A stretch of 26,609 bases of DNA from the NCBI GenBank assembly GCA_037143735.1, contig JBAWYD010000020.1, positions 1-26,609 of the forward strand, given 5' to 3'. The DNA is from JAPLJQ01 sp037143735 (GTDB lineage: Bacteria > Desulfobacterota > Syntrophia > Syntrophales > UBA2185). The first letter of the stretch is position 1, and every line of letters starts with the position of its first letter. The notes under the pieces are model-generated. The model had not been told where the DNA came from, searched no databases, and saw only the letters and a list, made by a program, of their open reading frames with translations. The translations under genes were made by a program, and so were the position numbers. Below are positions 1 to 8,218 of the stretch, piece by piece.

Positions 1-546
1 AGCCTGACATTAAGTTACCTTTCCAACCTCACAGACCATCTCAACACAGGGGGCAACCCGATGAAAGATCAATCCAAGACAAAGCAGGTACTGATCCAGG
101 AACTGGCTCTATTGAAACAAAGGATTGTAGACCGCTACGGACAGCCTTTGACCCTTCTCCTTCTTGATTTTGACGATTTCAAGCAATTCAACGATGCGTA
201 CGGACATATTGAAGGAGACCGCGTCTTATCAAGATTCGGCCAAGTGGTCAAAAGATGCCTGCGCCAGACGGATTCGGCCTATCGCTATGGTGGCGAGGAA
301 TTTACCATCCTCCTGCCCATGACAACAAGTGAAGACAGCGCCGTTACCGCGGAAAGAATTAGAGCAGAATTCAAGAAAGAGAACTTTTCCCCAGTGGCAG
401 GTAAAGATGTCCCTATGACGGTGAGCATAGGGCTTGCACAGTACCAGCCACAGGAAGACATGAAGGCCTTCTTCGTGCACCGGGTTGATCAGCTCATGTA
501 CCAGGCGAAGAAAAACGGAAAAGACAGGGTTTGTCCTGAGTCATAG
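1..546 (+). CDS. GGDEF-domain protein (diguanylate cyclase), 5' end missing
   Basis: C-terminal GGDEF domain, which would make c-di-GMP from two GTP. From the ATG at 61 (161 residues) the GGEEF active-site loop is at residues 77-81. The metal-binding DFDDF segment is at 36-40. An RxxD inhibitory I-site (R68, D71) sits exactly five residues before GGEEF, so product inhibition is likely. An ATG at 61 has an SD-like aggggg upstream, but the frame is open back to base 1. Bases 28-57 read LTDHLNTGGN, a degenerate match to the DxLTGLxN motif that opens GGDEF domains. I therefore read this as the tail of a longer protein whose sensor part lies left of the window. The degenerate opening motif could lower activity. 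A standalone 161-residue protein from the ATG is the alternative. Confidence 0.8.
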   Translation, partial: SLTLSYLSNLTDHLNTGGNPMKDQSKTKQVLIQELALLKQRIVDRYGQPLTLLLLDFDDFKQFNDAYGHIEGDRVLSRFGQVVKRCLRQTDSAYRYGGEEFTILLPMTTSEDSAVTAERIRAEFKKENFSPVAGKDVPMTVSIGLAQYQPQEDMKAFFVHRVDQLMYQAKKNGKDRVCPES

Positions 547-597
547 TCTCAAGAACAGTTCAAATGGTAATTCTCACTCCCATTCCAAGCCCCCCCC

Positions 598-2208
598 TCA
601 TTCAAGACTCGCCAGATACTCATCAATCCTGAAAAGCGTTGCACCCAGGCCATACAGGCAGATAAATGATCCGATTTTCGGCCCGCTCTCCTGTGACAGC
701 AAGACCTGATAAAGGTATTTGAACCATTCCTTGACAGGCAGATTGTTATCTTTAGCAATATCGAAGGCCAGAGTCTGTACAGTTTCCGGTGACGCCGTTT
801 TATTTTCTTGAAGCTCTATTAATCCGGCCTTGAACGTCTCCAGATATCCATCAAGATCATGATTGATGTGTAGCTCCATCTTCCTGTGCTTCATAAACTC
901 TTCGTTGTAGGCGATGGGAAAGTTCACCAGTTCCTCAAAATGCTGCTTGTTGTGAGCCACCGTCGGATCATAACGAAGGAGGTAATCCATGACAATTTGC
1001 GGATCGCTCACGTTTAAAGCCCTGACCAGGTTCAGTATCAGGGAGTATTCCATTTTGGAAACAGGAATCTCGAGGGATCCATTCTTAATCTGTTTGTATT
1101 TCATTATTGTGATGGGTGAATCCACTTCACCCTTGTATGAAGACAGGCGCTGCGTGTACTCATCTATGAACCTCGGTATCAGAGGCAACCCCATCCTTTT
1201 TGCCTGTGACGGTTTACTGTACATGAAGTAAAGCAAAATATCTTTGGGAGCATATCTTAGCCACTCCTCCAGAGATACGCCATTTCCGATCTTTTTAGAG
1301 ATCTTTCTGCCTTCTTCATCAAGAAAGAGCTCATACTTGTAGCCGATGGGAGGCCGCCTTCCCATAAGCCTGATGACTTTTTCGCTGATGACGAAGGATT
1401 CCATAAGATCTTTTCCATACATTTCGTAATCAATACCAAGGGAATGCCATCTGAGCGCCCAATCTATTTTCCAGCCGACCTTAACATGCCCGTCGAAGAT
1501 CGATGTTCTTCCTTTAAAATGACATGGCAGTATCAGGGAATTCGGTGACTGCACGCATTCGTAGCTCACTTCGTTCGTATCCGTGTGGTGCCCGGTGACT
1601 CTTGTTGTATAGATTTTCCCGCATTTTTCGCAAATCGGGAAAAACGGGCTCCAATTGGCTCCTTTTTCCTCAGAGATTGTCGCTGTGAATATTTCGATAA
1701 TCTTTTTGTGATTTTTCATTATAAGGGATAAGGCTTCATTGAAAAAACCACCCCTGTACATATCTGTCGAAGACCTGAACTCGTATTCAAAGTTGAAGGA
1801 ATCCAGAAATTCCTTCAATCGGTTATTCATGTGTGACGAAAAGCTGTCAAACTCACCGTAAGGATCAGGAACAGCGTTGAGCGGTTTGCCCAGGTGTGCG
1901 GATATAAGATCATGGTTTGGCACGTTCTCGGGCAATGATCTCAGCCCGTCCATATCGTCAGAGAATGCGATCAGCTTCGTAGGCAGGTTTGGTGCAAGTT
2001 CTGCCAGGGCTGTTCGGACGTAGGATGTTCTTGCCACTTCTCCGAAAGTACCGATATGCGGCAGTCCGGACGGGCCGTAACCGGTCTCGAAAACGACGCG
2101 CGCCTTCTTTTCTTTTTCCGCCGCCTGGAGGATCCTTTTTGCCTCTATAAATGGCCATTCCCTATAGTTGGCAGATTGCAGGTTCTGATGCGTGCGATGA
2201 TCGTCCAA
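598..2208 (-). CDS. lysS: Lysyl-tRNA synthetase, class I
   Basis: Charges tRNA-Lys with lysine in the cytoplasm. This is the class I, archaeal-type enzyme, unrelated to the usual bacterial class II LysRS. Numbering from the start chosen here (536 residues): the HIGH-like signature is HIGT at 51-54 after GPSGLP, and the KMSKS-like loop is KISKK at 302-306. A CxxC (C193, C196) with further cysteines at 218 and 229 is a probable zinc site. The helical C-terminal half is the expected anticodon-binding region. The longest frame begins at a TTG at 2223, but that lies just upstream of a perfect GGAGG (2221-2217). The TTG at 2208 sits 8 nt after that SD, so I start there. It lies 83 nt downstream of the dsbC-like gene on the same strand with no clear terminator between, so they may be co-transcribed. 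Confidence 0.93.
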   Translation of the reverse strand: MDDHRTHQNLQSANYREWPFIEAKRILQAAEKEKKARVVFETGYGPSGLPHIGTFGEVARTSYVRTALAELAPNLPTKLIAFSDDMDGLRSLPENVPNHDLISAHLGKPLNAVPDPYGEFDSFSSHMNNRLKEFLDSFNFEYEFRSSTDMYRGGFFNEALSLIMKNHKKIIEIFTATISEEKGANWSPFFPICEKCGKIYTTRVTGHHTDTNEVSYECVQSPNSLILPCHFKGRTSIFDGHVKVGWKIDWALRWHSLGIDYEMYGKDLMESFVISEKVIRLMGRRPPIGYKYELFLDEEGRKISKKIGNGVSLEEWLRYAPKDILLYFMYSKPSQAKRMGLPLIPRFIDEYTQRLSSYKGEVDSPITIMKYKQIKNGSLEIPVSKMEYSLILNLVRALNVSDPQIVMDYLLRYDPTVAHNKQHFEELVNFPIAYNEEFMKHRKMELHINHDLDGYLETFKAGLIELQENKTASPETVQTLAFDIAKDNNLPVKEWFKYLYQVLLSQESGPKIGSFICLYGLGATLFRIDEYLASLE

Positions 2209-2291
2209 AACAATATCCTCCAAATGTTTGTAATATAGTACCCGGTGAGTGATTTCACAGGACGGGGTGAAGCCTTGCAGCGATTTCTCTC

Positions 2292-3008
2292 TCAGTTCCC
2301 GAGCAATTTTTCCAATTGAGGAATGTCGGCGCCGAAGACTGCCGTTTGACCGTCAACAAAGAAAAAGGGCGTTCCCTTGAGCCCCAGTCGCTCGGCTATG
2401 TCCTTGTGGATGTTCAACAATTCCGTCGCCTGAGGTTCTTCGCACGTTTTAAGTGTCACATCATCCAGCTTGCCGCTCATGGCCTCCTCGTATGCCTTTG
2501 CCCTGTCTTTGGCGCATAGGATATACAGTACTTTATCTTTTGCCTGGGGATGCATGGGCATGGGGTAGAAGAAGATATCCCTGGTCACGTCGGTCCGTTT
2601 GGAGAAGAAATCGGAGGCCCTCCTGCAATAAGGGCAGTCCGGATCGGTGATCTCGAGGATGCGATGCTTTCCCTTGCCGATGCTGACGGCTTTCTGGAGA
2701 GGGATATCCTTTAATTTCTCCCTGACGTTTTTGGACAAGACTTCCTGCTGCTTTTCTCGCGTGAGGCTTCGCCCGTCCCTGGTGATAATTTCACCGACGA
2801 TAATGGATTCTGTTTCCGGATAATAATATAATATCTCGTTACCTGAAATGATTTCATAAACCCCCTTGATGTTCGAGAGCTGAAGGCTTTGAAATTTAAT
2901 TTTTGGAAAGGCCTTCTTTAAAGATTCTTCCGGTGTCTGGGCGAATCCCGACGTAAAAAAGAGTCCCGTCAGGATAAAAACCAGAACCGTTGTTATAATC
3001 TTGCGCAT
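2292..3008 (-). CDS. dsbC: DsbC/DsbG-like periplasmic thiol:disulfide interchange protein
   Basis: Probable disulfide isomerase acting on exported proteins. From the start used here (238 residues) there is a signal peptide (MRKIITT, then a hydrophobic stretch to about residue 20, cleavage near GFAQ). A DsbC-type N-terminal dimerisation region follows (about 25-95), then a thioredoxin fold with the redox motif CPYC at 125-128. The cis-proline TP is at 213-214, and a second cysteine pair (C165, C189) matches the structural disulfide of DsbC. The frame is open to 3068, but the ATG at 3008 is preceded by GGAGG at a 7-nt spacing and starts the signal peptide, so the 20 extra residues are discarded. 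A weak promoter candidate (TTGACT, 17 nt, TTGAAT on the minus strand) lies near 3137-3165. The partner that keeps it reduced (DsbD) is not in the window. DsbG is an alternative name. Confidence 0.87.
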   Translation of the reverse strand: MRKIITTVLVFILTGLFFTSGFAQTPEESLKKAFPKIKFQSLQLSNIKGVYEIISGNEILYYYPETESIIVGEIITRDGRSLTREKQQEVLSKNVREKLKDIPLQKAVSIGKGKHRILEITDPDCPYCRRASDFFSKRTDVTRDIFFYPMPMHPQAKDKVLYILCAKDRAKAYEEAMSGKLDDVTLKTCEEPQATELLNIHKDIAERLGLKGTPFFFVDGQTAVFGADIPQLEKLLGN

Positions 3009-3221
3009 GATCCATCCTCCATGAATGATAAAAAAAACATCCCTATGTTGTGAGAGACGGGGTATCAATCATTCATGCAGCCCTTAGAGGGCATATGACC
3101 GGCTGCCCGCCTGCCAGTGAACCAGGATGTTCGGGCATTCAATATATAATTAACGTTTAAGTCAAGTCATATTTGTCTTCGCAAATGATCATGAATATAG
3201 AATAAGCCGCGAATTTTTTTA

Positions 3222-3263
3222 TTAGTTTTTCTGCCTTAGTTTTTCTGCCTTAGTTTTTCTGCG
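3222..3263 (+). repeat. Three tandem copies of a 14-bp unit over the mltB stop codon
   Basis: The unit TTAGTTTTTCTGCC occurs at 3222-3235 and 3236-3249, with a third copy at 3250-3263 differing only in its last base. The stop codon of the transglycosylase gene (3236-3238) is inside the second copy. Because 14 is not a multiple of three, gain or loss of a unit would change the last few residues (now LRQKN). Confidence 0.9.
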
Positions 3264-4129
3264 ACCTGAAGAACAGTGTTTGCATAAATGTTGCTGTGGT
3301 TATAGGCCATAATGATTTGTCGCTGCCTGACCTTGCTCATGTTGCATTTCCATCCGTGCCGGTGCAGATAATTCGCAATGCTGGAAAGGGCATCGTCTTT
3401 TGAGAAGACATCGATATGCCCGTCTCTGTCGGCGTCAATTCCATAGGTAGAAATCTTGGAAGGCATGAACTGACAAAGCCCGATGGCGCCATAAATCGAA
3501 CCGGGAATACTGAGAGGATCGATGCCTCTTTTAGATGCATAGCTGATTAATGCCTTGAGTTCCCCATATGCCCATTCAGACTTTTGATGACATCGTTTCG
3601 CTGCGAAATTTTCATTTTCAGGTGTGATCAAATCGGGTGGAAGATAGGGGCGAATGGTGTCCAGGTTGGTGCAGAAAGCCATACTTGCCAGCGTGTTGAA
3701 AGCAGGCCTTGAACCCAGAAAACCGCCAAGATCCGTTTCAACCAGGAGAATGGCGACGACGACCTCTTTGGGGACGCAGGAGTTCTTTTCGATTTCCTTC
3801 AGTGTTGTTATGTTTCTCTGAGTGTAGGAATGTGCCTCCGTAATCGTGGCCGGTTTCAGAAAGCGATCATAGACTTCTCTATGCTTTCCGACGGTTACGG
3901 TTCCCGGTTTTCTGAATCGATTGTTTATGAGCTCTTTGAGTTTCCATGACATGGCGTCCGGGTCAAATTTAACGCCTGGATTGGCAAAGATCGTCTGTAA
4001 AATCTTTTCGTCAAAGTTATCGTTAACGAGGCGTTTTATGAGGGGAGTCCAGTCTGAGGAAGCATGTGCGGGACTCACGGCAACAATGACAAAGAAGATC
4101 GCGGAGAATATCCATCGCATAGGCGGCAT
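3236..4129 (-). CDS. mltB: Lytic murein transglycosylase, MltB-like (SLT type 3)
   Basis: Cleaves the MurNAc-GlcNAc bond of peptidoglycan to 1,6-anhydro products in the periplasm. It has 297 residues. A signal peptide ends near AHA at 21-23, with no cysteine lipobox, so it is probably soluble rather than lipid-anchored. The catalytic glutamate is E131 in LLVETDLGGFLGS. The family segment YGAIGLCQFMPS lies at 213-224 and a DADRDGHIDVF segment at 232-242. C-terminal residues include NYLHRHGW, as in MltB. The ATG at 4129 follows GGAAGGAA at a rather long spacing; a second in-frame ATG is three codons in. It stands alone on the minus strand, 227 nt upstream of dsbC. The stop codon lies in a 14-bp tandem repeat. 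Confidence 0.9.
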   Translation of the reverse strand: MPPMRWIFSAIFFVIVAVSPAHASSDWTPLIKRLVNDNFDEKILQTIFANPGVKFDPDAMSWKLKELINNRFRKPGTVTVGKHREVYDRFLKPATITEAHSYTQRNITTLKEIEKNSCVPKEVVVAILLVETDLGGFLGSRPAFNTLASMAFCTNLDTIRPYLPPDLITPENENFAAKRCHQKSEWAYGELKALISYASKRGIDPLSIPGSIYGAIGLCQFMPSKISTYGIDADRDGHIDVFSKDDALSSIANYLHRHGWKCNMSKVRQRQIIMAYNHSNIYANTVLQVAEKLRQKN

Positions 4130-4348
4130 TGTTAAATATTTCCTTCCTTCCGGACAGATCGGCAGCGTTGTATTGAATGCGAAAATCGAAATATTGTCGT
4201 TCCTTTTATCGTTTTAGTTTCAACCGGTGATCATATATGTGCAAAACTCTATCATTTCATTGGCAATGCTTTCAATCAAAAAGTTGATAAAATCGTACAT
4301 GTTTGATCTAAAGACATAGACCTCACATTTTGTTTCAATGCCATTAGA

Positions 4349-4367
4349 TTTCCCTTGACAAGGGAAA
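4349..4367 (+). promoter_or_regulatory. Perfect 8-3-8 palindrome, candidate operator
   Basis: TTTCCCTT, GAC, AAGGGAAA is an exact inverted repeat overlapping the proposed -35 box of the lipoprotein promoter. A repressor dimer bound here would block RNA polymerase. No cognate regulator can be named. Confidence 0.55.
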
Positions 4368-4382
4368 AAAATGGAGTATGTT
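4355..4382 (+). promoter_or_regulatory. Sigma70-type promoter for the small lipoprotein
   Basis: A consensus -35 TTGACA (4355-4360) is followed after 16 nt by a -10-like TATGTT (4377-4382), about 60 nt before the lipoprotein start. The rest of the 314-nt gap 4130-4443 shows no gene that I can support. Confidence 0.5.
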
Positions 4383-4443
4383 TCCACGACAAACAGATGG
4401 GCGTGATAACCCAACATCTGGAAATCTTTGAAAGGAGGTAAGG

Positions 4444-4659
4444 ATGTCAATGAAGAAAGTGTTCGCTTTTGTTCTTTCAATGTTGTTGTTGGTAACACTG
4501 TCATTTGCAGTGATTGGTTGCGGGAAGGCTGAAGAGAAGAAACCGGCAGAGCCCGCCAAAGCAGCAGCACCTGCACCAGCTCCGGTGCCAGCACCTGCAC
4601 CCGCACCTGGGGCACCTGCACCCGCACCTGCAGCACCTGCAGCACCTGCGGCAAAGTAA
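4444..4659 (+). CDS. Small Pro/Ala-rich lipoprotein
   Basis: A 71-residue protein. A Lys-rich N-terminus and hydrophobic stretch (residues 3-23) end in the lipobox VIGC, with the lipidated cysteine at residue 26, so it should be anchored in the membrane after signal peptidase II cleavage. The rest is a short charged stretch (KAEEKKPAEPAK), then a repetitive Ala-Pro tail of about 30 residues. Such tails are usually extended and may span or bind the cell wall, but no function can be assigned. The SD is very strong (aaaggagg, 5 nt before the ATG). It has its own promoter, an operator-like palindrome and a rho-independent terminator, so it is a monocistronic and probably highly expressed unit. 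The tail is built from near-repeats of GCACCTGCA and could vary in length by slippage. Confidence 0.8.
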   Translation: MSMKKVFAFVLSMLLLVTLSFAVIGCGKAEEKKPAEPAKAAAPAPAPVPAPAPAPGAPAPAPAAPAAPAAK

Positions 4660-4692
4660 TAGCAGTCTTGCAGACCTTATAAAACAAAACAA

Positions 4693-4730
4693 CCGAGCAT
4701 TCCACGGATAATGCTCGGTTTGTTTTTTTT
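4693..4730 (+). terminator. Rho-independent terminator after the lipoprotein gene
   Basis: Perfect 9-bp stem CCGAGCATT / AATGCTCGG (4693-4701 with 4710-4718), an 8-nt loop, and a T tract at 4719-4730 interrupted by one G. Confidence 0.93.
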
Positions 4731-4775
4731 ATGGCCATTTCAAACGGATCGAAACACGTTGGTGGTGTTTTGTTC

Positions 4776-4803
4776 GTGACTCAATCTTATATTCTGTTAT
4801 AAT
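4776..4803 (+). promoter_or_regulatory. Candidate promoter for the ygjP-like/feoAB unit
   Basis: A perfect -10 TATAAT (4798-4803) is preceded, 16 nt away, by GTGACT (4 of 6 matches to TTGACA). It lies about 95 nt before the metallopeptidase start, and no gene lies between. Confidence 0.45.
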
Positions 4804-4898
4804 GCCCCCATGTTAACACCCATTTTCTTTATATGAAAATCCATGAAATCGATATATTATCGGGATGATGTCGCCTGGCGCCGGAGTGTGCTGATACC

Positions 4899-5582
4899 GT
4901 GGAACTGAATTATCTGTTGGTGAAAAGCAAAAACAGGAAAAAAACCATTTCCCTGCAATTAAGGAGAGACGGCGTCATCGTGATTCAGTCTCCCTGTGGT
5001 GTTCCGAGGAGTGAAATTGACCGCTTTTTTCAAAAAAAGCACGACTGGATAAATAGGAAAATCGGAGAAAAAGAGAAAATCCGAGCGGATAGCAAGCCAA
5101 GAAGATTTTCCCCGGATGAGATGTTTTTGTTTTTGGGCTTTTCTTACCCTCTGATTGTTGACGACGGTAACAATGGCGTAGATCCCTTGACCTTTTCAGG
5201 TAGCCGGTTTATTCTCAAAAGTGATTATGTGCGTCATGCAAGGAATCTTTTCATACAGTGGTACAAGGATAAGGCAAGCGGGCACATTGAAGAGAGAACG
5301 AGGCATTACAGCGGGATTCTCGACCTTCAACCACGGCGTGTTCGCATAGGCAATGCCATGAGCCGCTGGGGGTCCTGCTCATATCATAATCACCTGTCAT
5401 TCACCTGGAGGCTTATCATGGCCCCATGTCCCGTCATCGACTACGTCGTTGTTCATGAACTCGTGCACATTAAGGAAAAGAACCATTCCCAACGGTTCTG
5501 GAATCTGTTGGAAAAGACCGTTCCCGATTATGGAAGCCAAAGGTTCTGGCTAAAAAAAAGAGGGCATCTCCTGGATTTCTGA
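4899..5582 (+). CDS. YgjP-like (DUF45/SprT-like) metal-dependent hydrolase
   Basis: A 227-residue putative zinc metallopeptidase. The HExxH motif is HELVH at 186-190, with a third likely ligand H196 (HELVHIKEKNH), the arrangement of the YgjP family. The conserved RWGSC segment is at 156-160. The N-terminus begins with the beta-strand-rich region usual for this family (KSKNRKKTISLQLRRDG). No signal peptide, so cytoplasmic. The start is GTG with GGAG 12 nt upstream; an in-frame stop at 4866-4868 prevents a longer protein. feoAB begins 36 nt downstream on the same strand, so the two may share a transcript, but no functional link is established. The substrate is unknown for this family. Confidence 0.85.
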   Translation: MELNYLLVKSKNRKKTISLQLRRDGVIVIQSPCGVPRSEIDRFFQKKHDWINRKIGEKEKIRADSKPRRFSPDEMFLFLGFSYPLIVDDGNNGVDPLTFSGSRFILKSDYVRHARNLFIQWYKDKASGHIEERTRHYSGILDLQPRRVRIGNAMSRWGSCSYHNHLSFTWRLIMAPCPVIDYVVVHELVHIKEKNHSQRFWNLLEKTVPDYGSQRFWLKKRGHLLDF

Positions 5583-5617
5583 TGATTTAATCTCAGGTAT
5601 GATTGTTTTGAGGGCAG

Positions 5618-7867
5618 ATGGGTAGCGAACTGATAGCGGTTACATCACTGGAAGCGGGCGACGCGGGAATTATCCATGTTATTGAAGGTGGAAATGCCCT
5701 TACAAGCAGGCTTGCCGGTATGGGGATTGTTAAAAATACGAAGATCAAAGTCCGCCGCAAGAGCGGAGGCCTGGTCATTGTCCAGGTAGCCGACACGCGG
5801 GTCGTGCTGGGGAGCGGGGAAGCCGGGAAGATCCTGGTATATAAACTGCCGAAGCAACAGGATGAAGAAACAGAACCGGTAAAGACAGGAAGAAAGCTTA
5901 TCGTTGCCCTTGCCGGTCAGCCCAACGTGGGGAAGTCCACCGTTTTTAACATGCTTACAGGATTGTCTCAGCACGTCGGAAACTGGCCCGGAAAAACCGT
6001 CGAAAAGAAGGAAGGCGCCCACGTATCGGAAGACGTGGAGATGCAGATCATCGATCTCCCCGGTACGTACAGCCTGACCGCCTTCTCTGAGGAGGAAAGG
6101 GTTGCCAGGGATTATATTATCGGTGTCATGCCCGATGTCATTGTCCTCCTTGTCAATGCAGCAGCCCTGGAAAGAAGCCTGTACCTCCTTTCGGAATTGC
6201 TCCTCCTGGGGCCTCCCACCATTGTGGGCATCAATATGATCGATGTGGCGGACAGCCAGGGGATTCATATTGACGCGAAGGCTCTCCAGAGATCTCTCGG
6301 CATACCCGTTGTCCCGATGGTCGCGACAAAGAACAAAGGGATCAAAGAACTTGTGTCAACAATCGTTGCGGTCGGAAAAGGAGACACTGAATATAAGCCT
6401 GTAATACCCGCTGTTTCCGCAGATCATCGAACCATATTTGAAAAACTGCTGGACCTCATAAAGGACCATGTTCCTTCTCCGTACACTATTCGGTGGACGG
6501 CAACGAAGCTGATGGAAGGCGATCCCGAAGTTTCAAAAATGATGGAGGGACTGTTGCCCGGGAACACATGGAACGAGATAAAATCCCTTCTTATCAAACA
6601 CGAAGATTCCCTGCATGCCGTGGTCAGCGGCAGGTATGACTGGATTGAAGAAGTCACCAGGGCAGCCGTTTCCCGTTTCAAGATGGGGCAGGTCGTGATG
6701 ACCGATCGCATCGATCATGTTCTGACCCGTCCTGTTTTCGGGATGCCGATTCTCCTTGCAGTATTTGCAGGCGTCTTTCTCCTTACCTATCAAGTCGGAT
6801 TTCCCTTACAGAAATGGCTTGAAGGGCTCATCAGGTCCTTTGCCGGGGGGATGAATCATGCCCTCGGTTCCGTACCTCTCTGGGCCAAGGGAATTCTCAT
6901 TGACGGCGTCATCGGCGGGGTGGGATCGGTGCTTACCTTCCTCCCCATACTCATCATATTTTTTACCTTCATGGCGATACTGGAAGACGTGGGGTACATG
7001 GCAAGGGCCGCTTTCGTCATGGACCGGTTCATGCATATCGTGGGACTCCACGGGAAAAGCTTCCTCCCTCTCTGCCTTGGTTTCGGATGCAATGTCCCGT
7101 CCGTCCTGGGAGCGCGGATTGTGGAGTCGAAAAAAGAAAGGTTGCTGACGATATTTCTCGCCCCATTTGTTCCCTGTACAGCCCGGCTTGCAGTGCTGAC
7201 CTTTGTTTCTGCTGCCATGTTTCTGAAAGGCGCGGCCCTCGTGTCCTGGTCGCTGCTGACCATGAACATTCTGGCCCTGGGTGTGACAGGCCTTTTAATC
7301 AACAGATTTGTCCTGAAGGATGAACCCATGCCTTTCATCATGGAGCTTCCCCTGTATCATAAGCCCGATCTCAGGACGATAGGGATTGTCGTATGGACAA
7401 GAACGCTTGCTTTTGTCAAAAAGGCGGGAACAGTTATTCTGATTGTATCCGTCCTGGTATGGCTGTTGTCCTATTTGCCTGACGGCAAAGTGGAAACCAG
7501 CATTCTTGCATGGATAGGGCGCTTCCTGGAACCCATCGGCAAACCTCTGGGGCTTGACTGGAAGCTGATCACCGCCCTGATGACGAGCATCGTGGCAAAA
7601 GAAAACGCCATCGCGACACTGGGCGTCCTGTACGGCGTGGGAAACAAAGGATTGCTTCATGTCCTGCCGAATGTTGTCAGCCATGCGTCGGCACTCGCTT
7701 TTCTGGTTGTCCTGATGCTTTTTGTTCCCTGTGCCGCAACTGTTGCCGTCATGAAACAGGAAATGGGAAGCCGGAGATGGTTTGTATCGTCGTTGCTTCT
7801 TATGCTTTCCGTCTCTTATGTCGGAGGCATGATCGCCTATCACTTTGCCCTTTGGGTTGGATTATAA
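5618..7867 (+). CDS. feoB: Ferrous iron transporter FeoB with fused N-terminal FeoA domain
   Basis: Imports Fe2+ across the inner membrane. It has 749 residues. Residues about 4-76 form a FeoA (SH3-like) domain, with the typical RLAGMGIVKNTKIKVRRK segment. A GTPase domain follows: G1 GQPNVGKS at 100-107, G3 DLPG at 146-149, G4 NMID at 206-209. Then a helical spacer (about 270-355) and a multi-helix membrane domain with the two Gate segments and the conserved Cys-containing SFLPLCLGFGCNVPSVLGAR and FVPCTAR stretches. FeoA is usually separate; the fusion occurs in a number of anaerobes. The ATG at 5618 has gaggg 5 nt upstream. No FeoC or Fur gene is adjacent, and I could not identify a Fur box with confidence. 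Confidence 0.96.
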   Translation: MGSELIAVTSLEAGDAGIIHVIEGGNALTSRLAGMGIVKNTKIKVRRKSGGLVIVQVADTRVVLGSGEAGKILVYKLPKQQDEETEPVKTGRKLIVALAGQPNVGKSTVFNMLTGLSQHVGNWPGKTVEKKEGAHVSEDVEMQIIDLPGTYSLTAFSEEERVARDYIIGVMPDVIVLLVNAAALERSLYLLSELLLLGPPTIVGINMIDVADSQGIHIDAKALQRSLGIPVVPMVATKNKGIKELVSTIVAVGKGDTEYKPVIPAVSADHRTIFEKLLDLIKDHVPSPYTIRWTATKLMEGDPEVSKMMEGLLPGNTWNEIKSLLIKHEDSLHAVVSGRYDWIEEVTRAAVSRFKMGQVVMTDRIDHVLTRPVFGMPILLAVFAGVFLLTYQVGFPLQKWLEGLIRSFAGGMNHALGSVPLWAKGILIDGVIGGVGSVLTFLPILIIFFTFMAILEDVGYMARAAFVMDRFMHIVGLHGKSFLPLCLGFGCNVPSVLGARIVESKKERLLTIFLAPFVPCTARLAVLTFVSAAMFLKGAALVSWSLLTMNILALGVTGLLINRFVLKDEPMPFIMELPLYHKPDLRTIGIVVWTRTLAFVKKAGTVILIVSVLVWLLSYLPDGKVETSILAWIGRFLEPIGKPLGLDWKLITALMTSIVAKENAIATLGVLYGVGNKGLLHVLPNVVSHASALAFLVVLMLFVPCAATVAVMKQEMGSRRWFVSSLLLMLSVSYVGGMIAYHFALWVGL

Positions 7868-7980
7868 ATGGGGATTTTTCAGATAATATTTTCAATTTTC
7901 TAAAAAAGTGATAAGCTGCGCAAAACAGACAAACGAGAAATTTTGGACTTGCCGAACCTACATCATTGGGGGTGAATACT

Positions 7981-8088
7981 ATGAGCAAAGGCGTTGACCA
8001 GAAGAAGGAAACCAAGAAGAAACCGACCAAGACGGTGAAAGAAAAAAAGGCCGCGAAGAAGTCCAAAAAGGAAAGCAAGGGTTCTTGA
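7981..8088 (+). CDS. 35-residue lysine-rich small protein
   Basis: A short reading frame, MSKGVDQKKETKKKP then KTVKEKKAAKKSKKESKGS, with 16 lysines in 35 residues and no hydrophobic segment. GGGGGTG lies shortly before the ATG. It lies alone in the 351-nt gap between feoB and AOR. The composition suggests a nucleic-acid-binding or disordered tail-like protein, but this is inference only. The lysine codons are mostly AAG/AAA in a clean frame with a normal stop, which argues for a real gene, yet such a low-complexity stretch could be chance. The rest of the gap (8089-8218) shows purine-rich sequence and no further gene. Confidence 0.55.
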   Translation: MSKGVDQKKETKKKPTKTVKEKKAAKKSKKESKGS

Positions 8089-8218
8089 GGCGGTTATTTC
8101 CCGCAGCGTAATACGAGAGGAGGTGAAGAGGGGATAGAAAAGGGTCACGAGAGGATTAGGTATCGTTCGTTCAGGAGTTACATGCGATAACCCCAGCTTT
8201 GGGAAAGGAGTGAAAGCC

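Noticed and set aside
4220..4738. 172-codon minus-strand frame over the lipoprotein gene
   Set aside because: Crosses a strong terminator and reads Val/Gln/Leu repeats, the mirror of the Ala-Pro repeats.
8115..8135. Leader peptide VKRG after a strong SD-like GAGGAGG
   Set aside because: Only four codons, too short to support.
8089..8218. Possible Moco/tungsten cofactor riboswitch before AOR
   Set aside because: Compared with the Moco motif as I remember it and found no matching conserved elements; only a small CCCA/TGGG hairpin near the SD.
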